Assembly: GCA_014905825.1 (NCBI GenBank)
Contig: JACGCN010000038.1
Coordinates: 248,001-312,000, forward strand
Source of the DNA: Lyophyllum atratum
Lineage: Eukaryota; Basidiomycota; Agaricomycetes; Agaricales; Lyophyllaceae
Reading direction: 5' to 3'
Length of the DNA: 64,000 nt
The first letter of the stretch is position 1, and each line of letters begins with the position of its first letter. The position numbers and the translations under genes were made by a program. The notes under the pieces are model-generated. The model was not told the origin of the DNA. It did no database searches and saw only the letters and a program-made list of their open reading frames with translations. Shown here one piece after another: positions 1-12,061 of the stretch.

Positions 1-1182
1 TGGACTTCGCCATGAAGTTGAACCCCAATGTTAAAGCGAGCCACCCACCGAATATAATTCCTCTGTGGAATACTTGGAACATCGGGAATACCGAAATGCT
101 TTTCAATAGGACCGCTGAAGGGGTGCCTCTTGTTAAGGCGACTTCGACATCTAGCACCTTACTGGATAGATGCGCGTAAGTCGTCGAGCTTTTCTCGTGA
201 AATTTTTCGTCGGTGTTAACAAGCTCTTAGATTTTGGGAGAGTGTTGCCGCTCTATCTGCTCAGTAGGATGGGGATCATGTTTGACTGTTTCAAAGGAAA
301 GCCTTGGTTCTATACATGTGCTAAGGTCGCATGAGGTGTCTTGTTTCTCCAACCTCGTAGGTCATAGACTCACGTACTCTGAGCAAAATTGTTCCCTTAC
401 TAACGAATTCATAACACGGGAAGTGATTCCAAGAAATCAAAATGTTGTGAGACTTATCTGAACGAAGCACCGGATACGTCGCCATGCGCAAGCCATTCTG
501 GATAAGCATACAGGTAATTGGTTATCACAGTGGGCGGAAAGCATGTTCGATTCTGAATACAAGAAGGCTTGGGTACGCGTCAACACTCGCTGAATTACCG
601 AATCAGGGAGTGTCGATCGTCATTGCAGCCTCCACGAACGACACATCTAAGAGGTGCGCGACACCAATGCGGCATAAATGTTGCCCATCGAGGTGAAGTC
701 TCGAAGGTCGATCTTTGAGATGCTATGAGGGCTGCGGTCAGACATAATTTTCAATTTGACCGGGACTAGTACTAGTGCGTTAACGTTGTCGCCTCTATGC
801 ATCCAGACTTCAAGTGCCAGTAGCAGCGAGTTTGTCTATCCCTTTGCCCGTACTCAATTTGCCCATCATACCTGATGAGCTACCTATTAGATATCGCGAT
901 CGGAGCGAAAGATGAAATGTCGTGAGCCGGATCTCAGGAGTACTCAAGCATTTTTCCGAAACCGAGGGGTGGAACCACGATCACAAAGGGCATTCCAGCA
1001 CGGCACAGAAGAGGATAATATTCATTGTACAGCAGCGACTCTTTTTAACCTCGATACCCGGTCGCGAGGAGCCCTGTGTATGAAAGTCACTAGGCCGGCT
1101 GGAACCAATTCCACTGGATAGCCCCAATGATCCGGATCAACTTTCGAATATTTCAAGAGCCAGAAAGACACACCATCTCTAC
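1..1182. other. No supported gene
   Basis: Only short open frames without recognisable protein features or consistent splice structure were found. A gene entering from the left edge cannot be excluded. Confidence 0.5.
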
Positions 1183-1698
1183 TTAGGCATGTAGCGCGAA
1201 AATTGGGCTGTTGGCAAGTACCCAGTCGACATTGCTAAACGAAGGTTAGAGAAATCACTTTAGGTATCATGAAAATTTAATGCTCCTCACGTCACATTGA
1301 CAGCTTTCAAGATAATCTGCTCTCTATTTCGGGATGCCGATCTCAGCTTTCATGAGCACTATAAGGTGATCGACAAGCTGCTCACCCAGCTCTTACCCTA
1401 TCAATCGGGAAGATGGTTGTGATACTTCCTATTGATGGATCAATGTCCTCTCCGACGATTTGTCTCAGGTCAAATGGGTTCTCGATACCCATCAAGAACA
1501 GAGTCCAACTCGGCCAGTCTGTGGGCCCTGAAACCCAAGTGATAGTGGTCGGTTGGCCGATGACGAGGTCGGAAGGTATGTTCAGTGTCAACGCCGACAC
1601 CATGGGAGCAAGGCAGAAGGGGAGAATACTATTTTACCAACAGTGAGCTCACCAGGACTATGACAGTATCAGGAATAGACTTACGAAGAGAAGCGCAT
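1183..1698 (-). CDS. Small secreted Kre9/Knh1-like protein (117 aa)
   Basis: Four exons: 1698-1685, 1628-1397, 1346-1291 and 1234-1183. Splicing gives a 117-residue protein. Residues 1-17 form a signal peptide whose N-terminus is encoded by the tiny 14-nt first exon. The rest resembles the N-terminal domain of fungal Ser/Thr-rich GPI-anchored or Kre9/Knh1-type proteins: a LTLNIPSD strand, then GQPTTITW, then TLFLMGI, then the late strand ILKAVNVTNVDWVLANSP. Known members act at the cell surface or in beta-glucan assembly. This one stops right after the domain, with no Ser/Thr stalk and no GPI signal, so it is probably fully secreted. All introns are GT-AG and 50-56 nt. The family call rests on pattern recognition of this domain. 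The exact role is unknown. Confidence 0.7.
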
Positions 1699-3029
1699 TC
1701 TGGGTGGTCTTGCAAGTCCTTCTTGTCGCAACTTTGAGCTGGTCTTATATCGACGAACCGCGGTCATAAGAGGCCTACATCTCGGCGTCAGTTGGGTAGT
1801 TTTCCTTGGCCGTCCAGTTTCAAGAGGTTGCGAAACCTTCGTTCAAAATAAATCTCGCAGGATCGGCGACATTGCCGACAGTTTCATGCTCCTGGATTTG
1901 TTCTGGATGCGGCTATGTGCATCTGCCAATCCCCAGAACTCGAATTAAAGGCCGAACCGATGCCTGCCATGGTCACCTGTTTCACCAGGCCAAGCTTTCC
2001 GCCGCCAGGATCGAGGATCAACCTGGATCATTGTCAACGCTCTGATGGTGTCGATCACGGCGCAGGATTTCCTCCGCGAAGTTGATGAGTCCGTCCGAGA
2101 CCGCATCATTTCGGGGCCCGCGTCTATGGAATCAGGATTCAGAGGTAGGAAAAAACAATCAGAGTGCGTCAGCGTAGCCGGTTCTGCGTCGGTCCTGACG
2201 TCCGTTCTGAAGTCCGAGGTTTCGGAGGGGCTTGTAAACAGGACCGCGTTGGATGACTGACACGACCAACAGCACCCCAGAGAGGCTGATTTTCGAGAGA
2301 GAAACCTTGAGCTATAATCATTGGAGTATACACGTCGAAGTAAACCGATGTCTGCAGTGGGACGACTCCTGCAATTGCTTGCGACAGTAACTTGATCTCC
2401 TCCATCCAGAAAACCTTGTATTCCGCCTACAGAGCCCTGAGCAGTGATACCGTAATCCGGAACCCAAGTCCATAACATTGTGAAACAGTGCTATATAGCT
2501 CCGAAGCGCAGGAACGGCGACGTGGCCGTTGACAACAGATGCAAGAACTTCGTTGAGTGCCTTCCTATCCCCCCAGGTAGGTAACAAAGGCAAAACATCG
2601 ATGACCTGGACGATTCGATTGCACGGTCCCTGTGGCAAGTCGAGTCGATGGCATCATCGCTGGTTGGTATTTGCATTTTCAAACCAGCCGTTCGCCATCG
2701 CTGAGCAATAGTCGTGTGCAACACCATAAGGCGAGTAGGGGAAAAGATGCAGGGACAGAAACATGCTTGCATGAGGAAGGCGTGGTTGGGGGAAAAGGAC
2801 AAGTTTGAACCTGCAGAGTCATACAACATGCAATTATATCTTGACAGCAAACAAACCTATTATTAGTTATTGCCTTCTGGGATCAAAGTCTTTCGCCGTC
2901 ATTCAGTCGAAAGCTTGATACTCAAGGCAGATGATGACCCAAAAATCGAAGCTCCCGGATTATACAACACTTAGCCTCAGGTCTCTTGAGTACAGGGATT
3001 TCGCACACATCTCCCCATGCTCCCAGACA
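1699..3029. other. Intergenic; possible gene relic
   Basis: Minus-strand open stretches around 2640-2170 look protein-like in three alternating frames, for example QTSVYFDVYTPMIIAQGFS near 2350-2290. I found no splice pattern that joins them. This may be a decayed gene or an unrecognised multi-exon gene. Confidence 0.3.
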
Positions 3030-5481
3030 CTATTCGTGATACGATCTGGGAGCCCCCACACTCCTTCTCGGTCTCCCCGTAACGCTTAGCAGCGGCCTCC
3101 CATCCGCGCTCTTCTTGACTTGGTTATTACCCAATTTTAAGCTGCGCTCCATTGACGCTCTGACGCGTAGAATATCGTTCACCCAATCGCTCTCCTTAAG
3201 TAGCGCCTGGCCCTTGAGGTGTAAGGTCTCCTCCTCCGCATCCGTGAGCAACTCGACCGAGGTCCGGTGGCCGCTACGCCACAGCAGAACCTGCAGGACA
3301 GCTTCAGGGAGAAGGACATTGGTGCAATACTGTCGTATGTAAATGAGTTATTCGATATCGTTCATCGGGACATAGTGAAGTCAGATAACTCACATCGACC
3401 TTTTCAACTCGGGACAGCTCCTCGTATGCCTCGCATCCGTGCTGTCTACCTCCCGAGCCGACCAGATTGTCTGAGCCCGATGGTTCCTGTTCCAAACGAA
3501 GACAATATAAGTACAGCATAAGATCATGTTTGATGGCTCCATTTACCGCAAAGAATGCTGAAGTCGCAGAGGTCCTCATCGATGAGGTTTCAAATTCCTG
3601 GTACTACAGATAGATAGATCAGGGATTGTTCAGGTCGAAAGAATGTGGGGCACACCTCAGTGGTAAAGGATGACTCGGGGGGCGCCTCGCTTAGAGACAA
3701 GGCGAGTGTAGCTTCGGAACCAGTCGGCGATGGTGGCCGAGGACTCAGCTTCACGTCCGCACGAGAATCAACTCTGGAGTTCTCCGCGTCACCAACTGCT
3801 GGCCAGGTCAAGGAAGCTCCACCCTCGCTACTCTCTTCATCGGCGATCTCTAATGCTCTCCTCTCACTCCGCAGGCACCATTCACTCAAATATTGTTGCA
3901 GGCTACTCACGTCCCTCGGGTCCATCCGCCCCCGCTGGGCCGCGTCTTCGGCGACTCTCTTCCGTTTCGAACCTCCTGCTATGAAGTGGTTGTGACGTGT
4001 ACGAGCTGGTGGGTAGTTTTCATTGAGGATGGCAGAAAGGACGGGCTTGGTATACGCGAACTGTTCGTTGATCTCCAGCTGAAGAAACTCGGCAGCGTCG
4101 GGAGGTGGGTCATTGGGGATAGGGCTTGGGAATCGTAGAGGATTAATTGCGTCGTGGGTATCGTTATCTTCGTCCTCGTCGTTTTCGACTTCTTTGTATT
4201 CGCTCTCCCACTCTCCGAGCTGTACGACATCAAAGTCAGTCATACCAGAAGGAGAAGGGCAGGGACAACTCCAGAGGAAGACGTACCTTGCACGTAGCAA
4301 ACTCGTTGTCCGCCGTAGTATAGAACCATTTCCGTAGTATGTCCTTTTTAGTCCCGTCGAGATATACCACCGTGTATTTAGGCTCCTGTCTGGCATTCTT
4401 AGGTGGAACATATGCCAGGACCTTGGCGGGCCAGTATAACGTGCCAGTACTCCGCTCCATCGCCAATACGAGTTCCCCAGGAATATCGAGAAACATGTCA
4501 GGGGGAGGCGGTGACCATCTCGCCTGCTGGGTGGTCCGTACAAAGTCCTGCTTATGCTCAGCCTCCATTCCATACCCATCGGCCTCACTTTCCGACCCGG
4601 AATCTGTCCGTCTCCGCTTTCCCTTCCTCTTCCCCTTCTCACGCAGTGTCGTCTCCTTCGGGTTCTTCTTCGGACTCGTAGTGCTCACAAATAATGCAAA
4701 TCCCAAAGTGCCCACCTCCGGCATCGATGCGTCGCTCCCTGCATCTTCCTCCCTGGCATGCGCCAGTTCATCCATAGCAACGCGCCAACGTTTTTCGATG
4801 TCTGCCCTGTCCATCTTCTGCTTCTTCTTTGGCGAGCCTTGTATATTCTCGTCAAAAGACCCTAGGTCCACAAAGGTTGGCGCATTGATAGATAATTGTT
4901 GGTGGGACTCCAACGAGATGACGTTTGATTCGCACGGGTCGTAGATGTCGATGGTCTGGACACCTGGAGCAGCTACACCGAAAAGGCGCACCTTCAATGG
5001 TATCTTTGGGTAAGAGTTGGATTTAATCTGGGCGATAGATAATAAGGGTTAGTGCATGAAAATGGGCCAGACAAGACGGGCAAGTCACCTTCCCTGGCCA
5101 CCATAGCCGTTCCGGATGAGCCTCAATACCTTCGAGGTCCTCCGGATCGAATACGCGCGCGCGACGGTCAATCAATACCCAAACATATGTTCCCAACTTC
5201 TTGATATCCCATGCATCCGGGTCATGTTGAGGTTGAACTTGCCGTTTGCGCGGGGTTTCCGTCACCAACGCAGAGCCCGACAACGTGCCAGAACGACGTT
5301 GCCTAAGGGGTGAACAAACAGCCTTGGACTCTATCGGAGACGTCAAAGGTGTCAGATCCGAGTCTTCAGAGTCGCAGATTGAGACGACATCGACTGGCAC
5401 GTCAATCTTGGGCGCTGTCGGGGGCTGCTTTGCTTTCATTCGGGGGCGAGGGCGTGGACGAGATGAGGTTGCGGTGGCCAT
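3030..5481 (-). CDS. Tandem PWWP/Tudor-like domain chromatin protein
   Basis: Six exons: 5481-5089, 5027-4287, 4219-3656, 3603-3547, 3486-3394 and 3329-3030, giving 715 residues. Two PWWP/Tudor-like modules are visible. One runs from residue 97 (YVWVLIDRR, then the core RLWWPGK at 125-131). The second lies at about 315-378 (GELVLAMERS, core LYWPAK, then a YTVVYLDGTKK strand). Between and around them are basic, nuclear-localisation-like runs (KKKQK, KGKRKGKRRR). The C-terminus (about 615-680) carries a conserved helical block beginning VDYCTNVLLPEAVLQVLLW. PWWP modules read methylated histones or DNA, so a nuclear chromatin role is inferred. The start at 5481 (MATATSS) was chosen over an in-frame ATG at 5562 because it directly precedes the low-complexity N-terminus. 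Either could be right. A foldback MITE lies about 140 bp upstream of the chosen start. Confidence 0.8.
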
Positions 5482-5621
5482 CGAGAACCACGGCGGCGAT
5501 GGAAGCGCACGCGTCGAAGTCGTCGATGACAGCAGGGAATTGCGAGAAACTCGGAGGATCACCGTGACAGTGACTTCTCGCGTCCGTCACGGAAGTGTGA
5601 CATCTTTCATGTTGCCTCTAG

Positions 5622-5770
5622 CACTGCGGGGATGAGCCGAAACCTTCGTAAGATAAATCTTGAACATATTGAGAAAATATCATGATTGACCAATCGAAAT
5701 GCCGGATCACAATATTGGGAAAATATATTCAAGATATATTCTACGAGGGTTTCGGCTCATCCCCGCAGTG
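5622..5770. mobile_element. Foldback MITE with 5-bp target-site duplication
   Basis: The 149-bp AT-r ich element has terminal inverted repeats beginning CACTGCGGGGATGAGCCGAA. The first 23 bases match exactly, about 27 of the outer 30 match, and weaker pairing continues to about 65 bp, so nearly the whole element folds into one hairpin. It is flanked by TCTAG at 5617-5621 and again at 5771-5775, a typical target-site duplication. It has no coding capacity, so it is a non-autonomous DNA transposon. The CACTG terminus suggests a CACTA/KDZ-type parent, but that is inference. It sits in the promoter region of the PWWP gene. Confidence 0.85.
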
Positions 5771-5775
5771 TCTAG

Positions 5776-6542
5776 ATCTCCCATCATGATTGGCGATCAT
5801 AGTACGCCGAAATCAAGAACAAATCAAGAACCTATTCCACCTCCAGGCGCTCGTACTGACTGAACAGGATCCCTTTAACAGCTACATAGGCTACACGAGC
5901 ACCAAACTACAGCCAAAAATGAGGGGTTTGTGCCTCCACGAGAGCCATGGAAGCCTTCTTCTGTCCAAGGCCTTCTGCCATTTCTCATTCTGCAACGGTT
6001 TCGCAGGTACAGTCAGCCATGACGCTCATCTGACAGCTCATCGCTAACAGCCTAGAGCTGTCTATGGCGTTTGAATGGGCATACTGTCCAACTACGCTGC
6101 ACGGGCCGCGAACCGGTACCAGATGACCCACAATAGTCCCACCCTTCGGACACAGTTTAAGCTTTTACACGATGCGGAAGCAGGCACAGCGTAATCCCCG
6201 CATGTGGGGCCCGGGTGGACAGAACTTCTATGTACGGTTTTCCTATACGTGTCGGAGGCTCGCAGTATGCCTCTGGAGGAATGTGCGGAGACAAAAACTT
6301 GAGTATATTCTGAATCAGTGAGGGAGCAGTCAGTCGTGCGTAGGGAGGGAAAAAGAGAGCAAAGTGGAACGGATACGTAAGGAATGTTGGAGGAAGGATG
6401 CTTGGAGTGAAGGGGTTCGGAACTTGGACAACGATGCATATGCAGAGAAAGAGAGGAGATCGAAATCTAGTGGGTGCCGAGCAAGAAAAGAGCATGAGAT
6501 AAGTAAGCAAAGGAGCAACGGATTCTTAGTCGTGGCGTCGTG
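5776..6542. other. Intergenic
   Basis: Lies between the MITE and the 3' end of the Pro/Ser-rich gene. Only short overlapping open frames on both strands; nothing supported. Confidence 0.5.
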
Positions 6543-7937
6543 TCAGTGTCTGTTGACCTCAGGTCTCCGTCCAGCCCCACCTGTGGAATGTCTCCTTTGG
6601 AGGCGCCTACCCATACCACCGGCCGAGGATGGAGCCTTGGTCGAACTGCTGGATGAGAACTTTCCTGCAAGATTGAAGAGCCGTTGAAAAAACGGGGCTT
6701 TTTTGAATGATCGGGGCGAGGTTGGGGACCTCGTAGTTGAAGTTGCCGTGTGAATTGATGGTTGTGGACTGGGAGACTACCAGCGAGGCGTTAGCGCATT
6801 AAGGACAAGGATGTTCGAAATTCTTGTACTTACAATTACGTGTACTTTCTGCCCTGCGGACGGGAGAACGTAATACGTGCTCCCCGACTCGCCGCTGTTC
6901 AGCGATGACGAGGAGGACGATGGACTAAGCGGAGGTGGCACCACCGAAAGTGATCGCCCTCGGTCATGAAGACGCTTATTGCGGCGACCGCTCCATGTCC
7001 CCGCGCGCTGATCCTCTTCACGGACCTGGGAAAGTGTATGCGCAGGTGGAACCATCGTCGAAGGAAGACCACCCCCGTTCGGATGATGCGACGAGTTCAC
7101 AGGCGCAGAATGACTATAAATCATGCCATTGGGGCCCATCTGCGGCGGATGGTGGTAAATCACTGGCGGGGCGTAGCGCGGTCTTGAGCTTGTAGGTGAG
7201 GGAGCGTATATGATAGCAGGCGGCTGCTTCTGCGTGTGATGTGACGGCCGGCCTTGGGTGTAAGGGTGCCACGGCTGTGGCGTGAAAGGCATCTGCTGAG
7301 CGGCAGCTGTGGCGGGTGGCGGACCTTGCAGAGGAGCCAGTGGGTACGGAGTTCGTGCGCGGGGCATTGGGCCCGGGAGTCCTGGGACCGCATGTGAAGG
7401 CGGGGGTAGGTCCGCCGATCTAGGAAGGGACTTAGAACGGGGCTGGCCTGACGACGATGGGTGTGAGAAGGCAGGCCCATTCGACGGCAGCACTCGAATC
7501 TCTTCTGGAGCTAGTGGAGTCCGCTCTGAATAGTGGTTCGGCCGACGAGAACCACCCTGGGCTAGTGGCGAGCTAGGATGCGACCCTGAACGCGAACGAT
7601 GGTGGGGAAAGTTCGATGAAGTGGGGGAGGTCGGTGACCTGGATCTGCTTTCACCTTGTCGGCGTCTTGGTCTACCAGAACGGTGTGGTTCGGCACTATT
7701 GGGGATCGGAACATCGGGAGCGCCATTACCCCACCGCAAGACCATTCTTGGGGGTATTGAGCGCGAACTTGCCGCCTCTGACACCGGCGATGACGGAGTC
7801 CAATCGTCTAGAACGGTGGGAGGAACAGAGGGGGAGTAGAAATCTGTCTCGTCATGAGATTGTACCCAGTAAGCGGTTCTTTCACGAGAACTCATGTACT
7901 CGCGAACGGCTTGGGACGAAGTTGTGTACTCCGTCAT
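6543..7937 (-). CDS. Pro/Ser-rich low-complexity protein, unknown function
   Basis: Two exons (7937-6834 and 6776-6543) separated by a 57-nt GT-AG intron give 445 residues. Most of the protein is Pro/Ser/His/Arg-rich and probably disordered. The N-terminus is acidic and less repetitive. Two blocks look constrained. One is a short segment before the intron (GSTYYVLPSAGQKVHVI). The other is a C-terminal block in exon 2 (KKAPFFQRLFNLAGKF, followed by a Ser run and GRRLQRRHSTGG). Similar tails occur in uncharacterised basidiomycete proteins as far as I recall, but no domain is recognised. RRHS at the end resembles a basophilic kinase site. It could be a scaffold or signalling substrate. No function is claimed. 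Confidence 0.75.
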
Positions 7938-9076
7938 TCCACAATCCTCTGGCGGAGCTAACGGTTAAGACAAAGCCAGATTGTGATGAGAGGCGCAACT
8001 AGGGGTACGTAGGAAAAGGCAGATTGGGTGAAAGGGAAGCTTCGACAGGCCCTGGGATCACCAAGGTTTTATATGCCAGCAGAGAAGGGTTCGTGAACGT
8101 GCTGTTATGATTAGCATATTGCCGGAAATCCACCAGGGGCCCAGTCAGATTATCAATGAATGTGGATAAGATCAGAACGTGTTCACCTCGAGGCAAGGGC
8201 CTCGGGGGTTTGCTCGTCCAAACTTGTACCGTGGGACTGATTCACCTCGAGGAGAGATAGCTGCTAGCAACGCCGCACACAACCTTGCCGCATGTCGAGG
8301 ATGCCCTTTGCCCAGCGATGAGTACCAGCGTACGGCATACTGTGGTGAGTACGATCACCAAGGAGGGAGAGGAATATACTTCCAAAACTCCGGTCTTCAA
8401 ACGGAAGAAGTTGATCAATATGTCAACAAGACCAGCTTGCCCAATGCCGGATTGATCCACAATTCGAGCCACACGACGCATTTGCAAAATCGCGACAACG
8501 CACACTGATGAACCCCTTGAACCGCCTTCACCTTCAAGTGTTTGGACCTATAGGGACAAACCAGAGCACTCGACTACAAATTGCTCTTGGAGCAGCTTGG
8601 AGCCCTCGAACATTCGGCAAAACCTCACAAGTGATGGGATTGAGAACTCGCTTCAAGGGGTTCTGCGCAGCTGAATGCCACAGGTATTGGCAAATAGAGC
8701 AGTGCAAACCGACATAGAAACCACGAAATGGAACGGCGGTGTTGCTCTGAAATTTAAGATGAATTGTTCATCACACATAGATGCACAAGTACATCTCGAA
8801 TCGACAATGAGAGGCATCACATGAGAAATTTCGTCCCCAAAAGGCCTCTCCGCATCGGCACGCCGTGCGTCCGCATAACAATGTCTGGGGAAATAGACAG
8901 TCTCGCATGTGTAACCTTATCTGAGGAGATGACTCCTGACGCCGACTGGCGGAGTTAGGCAAAGCTCATCGCTAGATTGGTACGGATAGATGGTGCCCAA
9001 CAAGTTATTCAACCTTAAAAATGTGTTAACATCAACACGACCCAAAAACAAACTTCGCTCCACACCAAATCCGTCA
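7938..9076. other. Intergenic
   Basis: Open frames at 8179-8508 (+) and 8242-8505 (-) overlap and lack recognisable features. No gene supported. Confidence 0.45.
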
Positions 9077-9781
9077 TCAGAATTGGAGGAATATGGCAAC
9101 TGTGGCGGCGGAAATGAATAGTCCAGAGAGCAGGGGTGCAAGTGTATTTCCGCTATTTGCCGTGTTCGTTGGGTCGGGCGCAGATGAGGTCTTTTCTGAG
9201 GTCTGGGCGGGACTGTTCGGCTTCGATGCGGGCTGCGATGGAGATCCCGTCGTCGTGTCGGCATTGCTTGTAGGGATGCTTGGCGCCGCAGTCGTACCAG
9301 CTTGGACGAGGATGCGATCCGCAGTTTCTGTTTCCGTCACGGCCTCACCACTAACGGTGGCTGAGCAGATGGCAAGGTTTCCCGAAAGGGAGCATTCTCT
9401 GCCAATAGTGAAGGCCCCACCCGGAGGAACGTAGGTAAATGAAGCGTCGTTTGCACCTTCAACTAAGGTAGCTGAAAATTTGTAAGGACATGAGTAAAGT
9501 TACATCCGTTCATAGGTAAGGAAGATGACGCACCGGTACCAGGCAAGCCGCCGTCAGCAGGATCCGTGAGTGCCCCCTGATGCAGCGCCCACGTTGTACG
9601 ACCTTGTCCGTCAACACCCAAGATATCCGCGATGAGGGGCTGAGGATCTAAGCCGGGGATGTAGAGAGAAGTCTGTGCCAGCGCAGCTAAGAGTCATATA
9701 GAATGTAAGCATGACGTTCTACGCCAGGACAGTTTACATACATCCGACAAAGAAGGCCAGCGTCCATGGAACAGACAACAT
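9077..9781 (-). CDS. GPI-anchored Ser/Thr-rich secreted protein, copy 1
   Basis: Three exons (9781-9742, 9686-9534, 9471-9077) encode 195 residues. A signal peptide (MLSVPWTLAFFVGSALA) is followed by TSLYIPGLDPQPLIADILGV, then GRTTWALHQG, then ATLVEGANDASFTY and two Cys residues (ECSLSGNLAIC). A Ser/Thr/Pro-rich stalk leads into a C-terminal hydrophobic tail (LSGLFISAATVAIFLQF) preceded by small residues (NSGNT), the layout of a GPI-attachment signal. Its domain order and both intron positions match the gene at 11224-12061, so the two are tandem duplicates. It should sit on the outer plasma membrane or cell wall. The molecular role is unknown. Confidence 0.8.
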
Positions 9782-11223
9782 CTCAAGATTTTAGTTCAGG
9801 GAGTGGGTTGGATTAGAGAGCGTGAATGGGGCTTGTCACAACTTCCAGGTCAGAGTCGAGTCAGAGTCAGGAACGATAAAGCCGGCGCGATGGTAGGCAA
9901 ACAAGTTTATAACTCACAGACTTATGCCCATCAAGTGAGAACTTGCGAAGACCGTGAGAGGAGATGGAGAAGGATCTTGCGTCTCTGATAAGTTTAAGGT
10001 AGTATTGAACGCTAGTGCACGCGTTATACACGCGTCTTAGCCTGCGCTTGCCGCCATTTAGAAAGAAATTCGTTTTCGCGCAAGATGGCTTGCAAGATTA
10101 TCGAAAGAGTGTTCAGTGGTGGTTTGAGCCTTGAGGAAAACATTTTGAGACTCAGACAGGGCTGAGGGCGGCAGAAGGCGGCACACGCCGAAAGAAACAC
10201 GTGGCAGGAACAGGCGCGCCTTGGAATGGCATCGTGTGAACAACGTGGCGCGCGATTTGAGAATTTGAGATAGAAAGACTCTGAATAACGTGTGCGGCGG
10301 CACATCCTCAAGCTGGCCTCGTGGCTTTTTGTCGTAAATCCAGGGTGGAATAAGTACAGCAGCCGCTCATGTAGTTCCACCCCGAAAGTGTTATAAAGGA
10401 TTTACTTAACCGCTTGATCTGTCCGTCAAATCGATTTCGGTGGTGAAACTTCAAACAAAGGGGCACCGTAGGTAAACTTGAGATTCTGAATGAGTACTGG
10501 AAAGTGGACGCTTCTGAGGTTCTGACGAGTGTTCAAGTTGACCTCCCGTTACAGAACAACATTTCCCATCAACTAATACCACACGCAACCTCGGAGTCGC
10601 AGAAAACAGTGTGTGGAGGAACTTCGGCCATGGATGCTGGCTTGTGGGACACTAAGTTGTACTGTTAGTAAAAGTGACACACCCAGATCAGCGCACTCAC
10701 GCAGAGCCCTGGACTTGTCTGATGATTAGTCCCTCGAACCCCCCTAAGTGGAGGAATACAAACAAAACAAAAACATGCCGCATCACCTTATGCTCCAGGG
10801 CCAGAACGACCCAAGGAGGGCGCAGATCAATCATACATCGTCTGATTGCGCTCGCACTCGCCATGGATCGGCAGAAGTAGAAGTCTCAGAGAAGTGGTCC
10901 GAATTACAGGAAACGCGTCACATCATAGAACAACTAGATTGGTTTTGACACATTGATCAACTATAGGGTGAGATAGTGGGTCTTCTCCATTGTGAGTCGG
11001 GCCGCTCAAACGTCCAAAGACACGGGTGGAATTCAATCTGTTCAATGTATCTTCTCGTGAAGTCATGGAGTTCCAGGTTCCTCAGATGTGAGTGATGTTA
11101 GAACCTACGAGCAGCTCCTCAGAATACTCAGCTCACTAAACGACATGGGAGAACGCGAAGACTGATGATAACATTTACCACACAGAAAGATATGAGTCAC
11201 AGCTGATAGGCAATCGATCAAGA
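9782..11223. other. Spacer between the tandem GPI-protein genes
   Basis: About 1.4 kb with only short frames (for example 10024-10380 on the minus strand) and no sign of a third paralogue. Nothing supported. Confidence 0.5.
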
Positions 11224-12061
11224 CTAAGGCCACATGAGGGTCGTCAAGCTAGCCAGGAATGCAGACACCAGGAGACCACCGGACCGCGGAACGGCTGCCC
11301 TCGCAGTGTTGGGTATAATTGGAGGCCCGGCTGACTGGGTTTGGGATGGCACCCCCGGCACGGTCGCAGAGACAGAAGTCGTAGTAGATTGCTGGGAGGA
11401 GGGCAGCGTAGTGGTACCTGGCAGGGGGCTTGTGATCTGCGCTGACGCTACTTGGACGGGGACATGTGATGTCAACTCTGTTTGCACGGCGGTGCTACCC
11501 CCGGCGACGAGGGTACAAATCGCATAGCCCTGGAAGAAGGAGCACACCTGCCCAATTGTAAAATGGCCCGCGGAGTTCGCGTAGGTAAGGGAAGCGTCAC
11601 TGGGGCCTTCGACAAGAGTGGCTGGATTTATTGCATGCACCCGTGAGTACAGTGATACGAATCAAATCAAAATCAGACAAACAAAAGATAGATTTCGATG
11701 TAGGAAGAGGTCGTCACTCAAGTAGAATGACGGTGCAGAACAAGAATTTTGAGGAAGACAAATTCGCAAAGTCGACAGAAGAAACAGTGACGCACCAGTT
11801 CCGAAGAATGACCCCGACTGATCGGATGCATGGGCAGTAGCTTCACCTTGATGCAAGACCCACGTCGTTCTCCCATCTTGGCCAACACCCAGGATGTCGG
11901 CGCTCACAGGCTGTGGTTCAAAGCCTGGAATATACAGGGAAGTCGTCTGCGCTTCCGCATCTAAGGAGATCTGATGCATTTAGTGGAGCGATATGACGAT
12001 GATAAAAGATCCGTTCTTGACACTGACATTGTGTTGCGAGAATGAATGCTATAGAAGTCAT
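11224..12061 (-). CDS. GPI-anchored Ser/Thr-rich secreted protein, copy 2
   Basis: Three exons (12061-12028, 11960-11796, 11621-11224) encode 198 residues. The signal peptide is short (MTSIAFILATQYAEA). It is followed by TSLYIPGFEPQPVSADILGV, GRTTWVLHQG, ATLVEGPSDASLTY, a FTIGQVCSFFQGYAIC segment, a Ser/Thr/Pro stalk and a hydrophobic C-terminus (LLVSAFLASLTTLMWP) typical of a GPI signal. It is a paralogue of the gene at 9077-9781: motifs and intron phases coincide, but intron 2 is 174 nt here against about 60 nt there, and the stalks have diverged. The start was set at 12061 because a longer in-frame extension upstream would bury the signal peptide. Function unknown. Confidence 0.78.
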
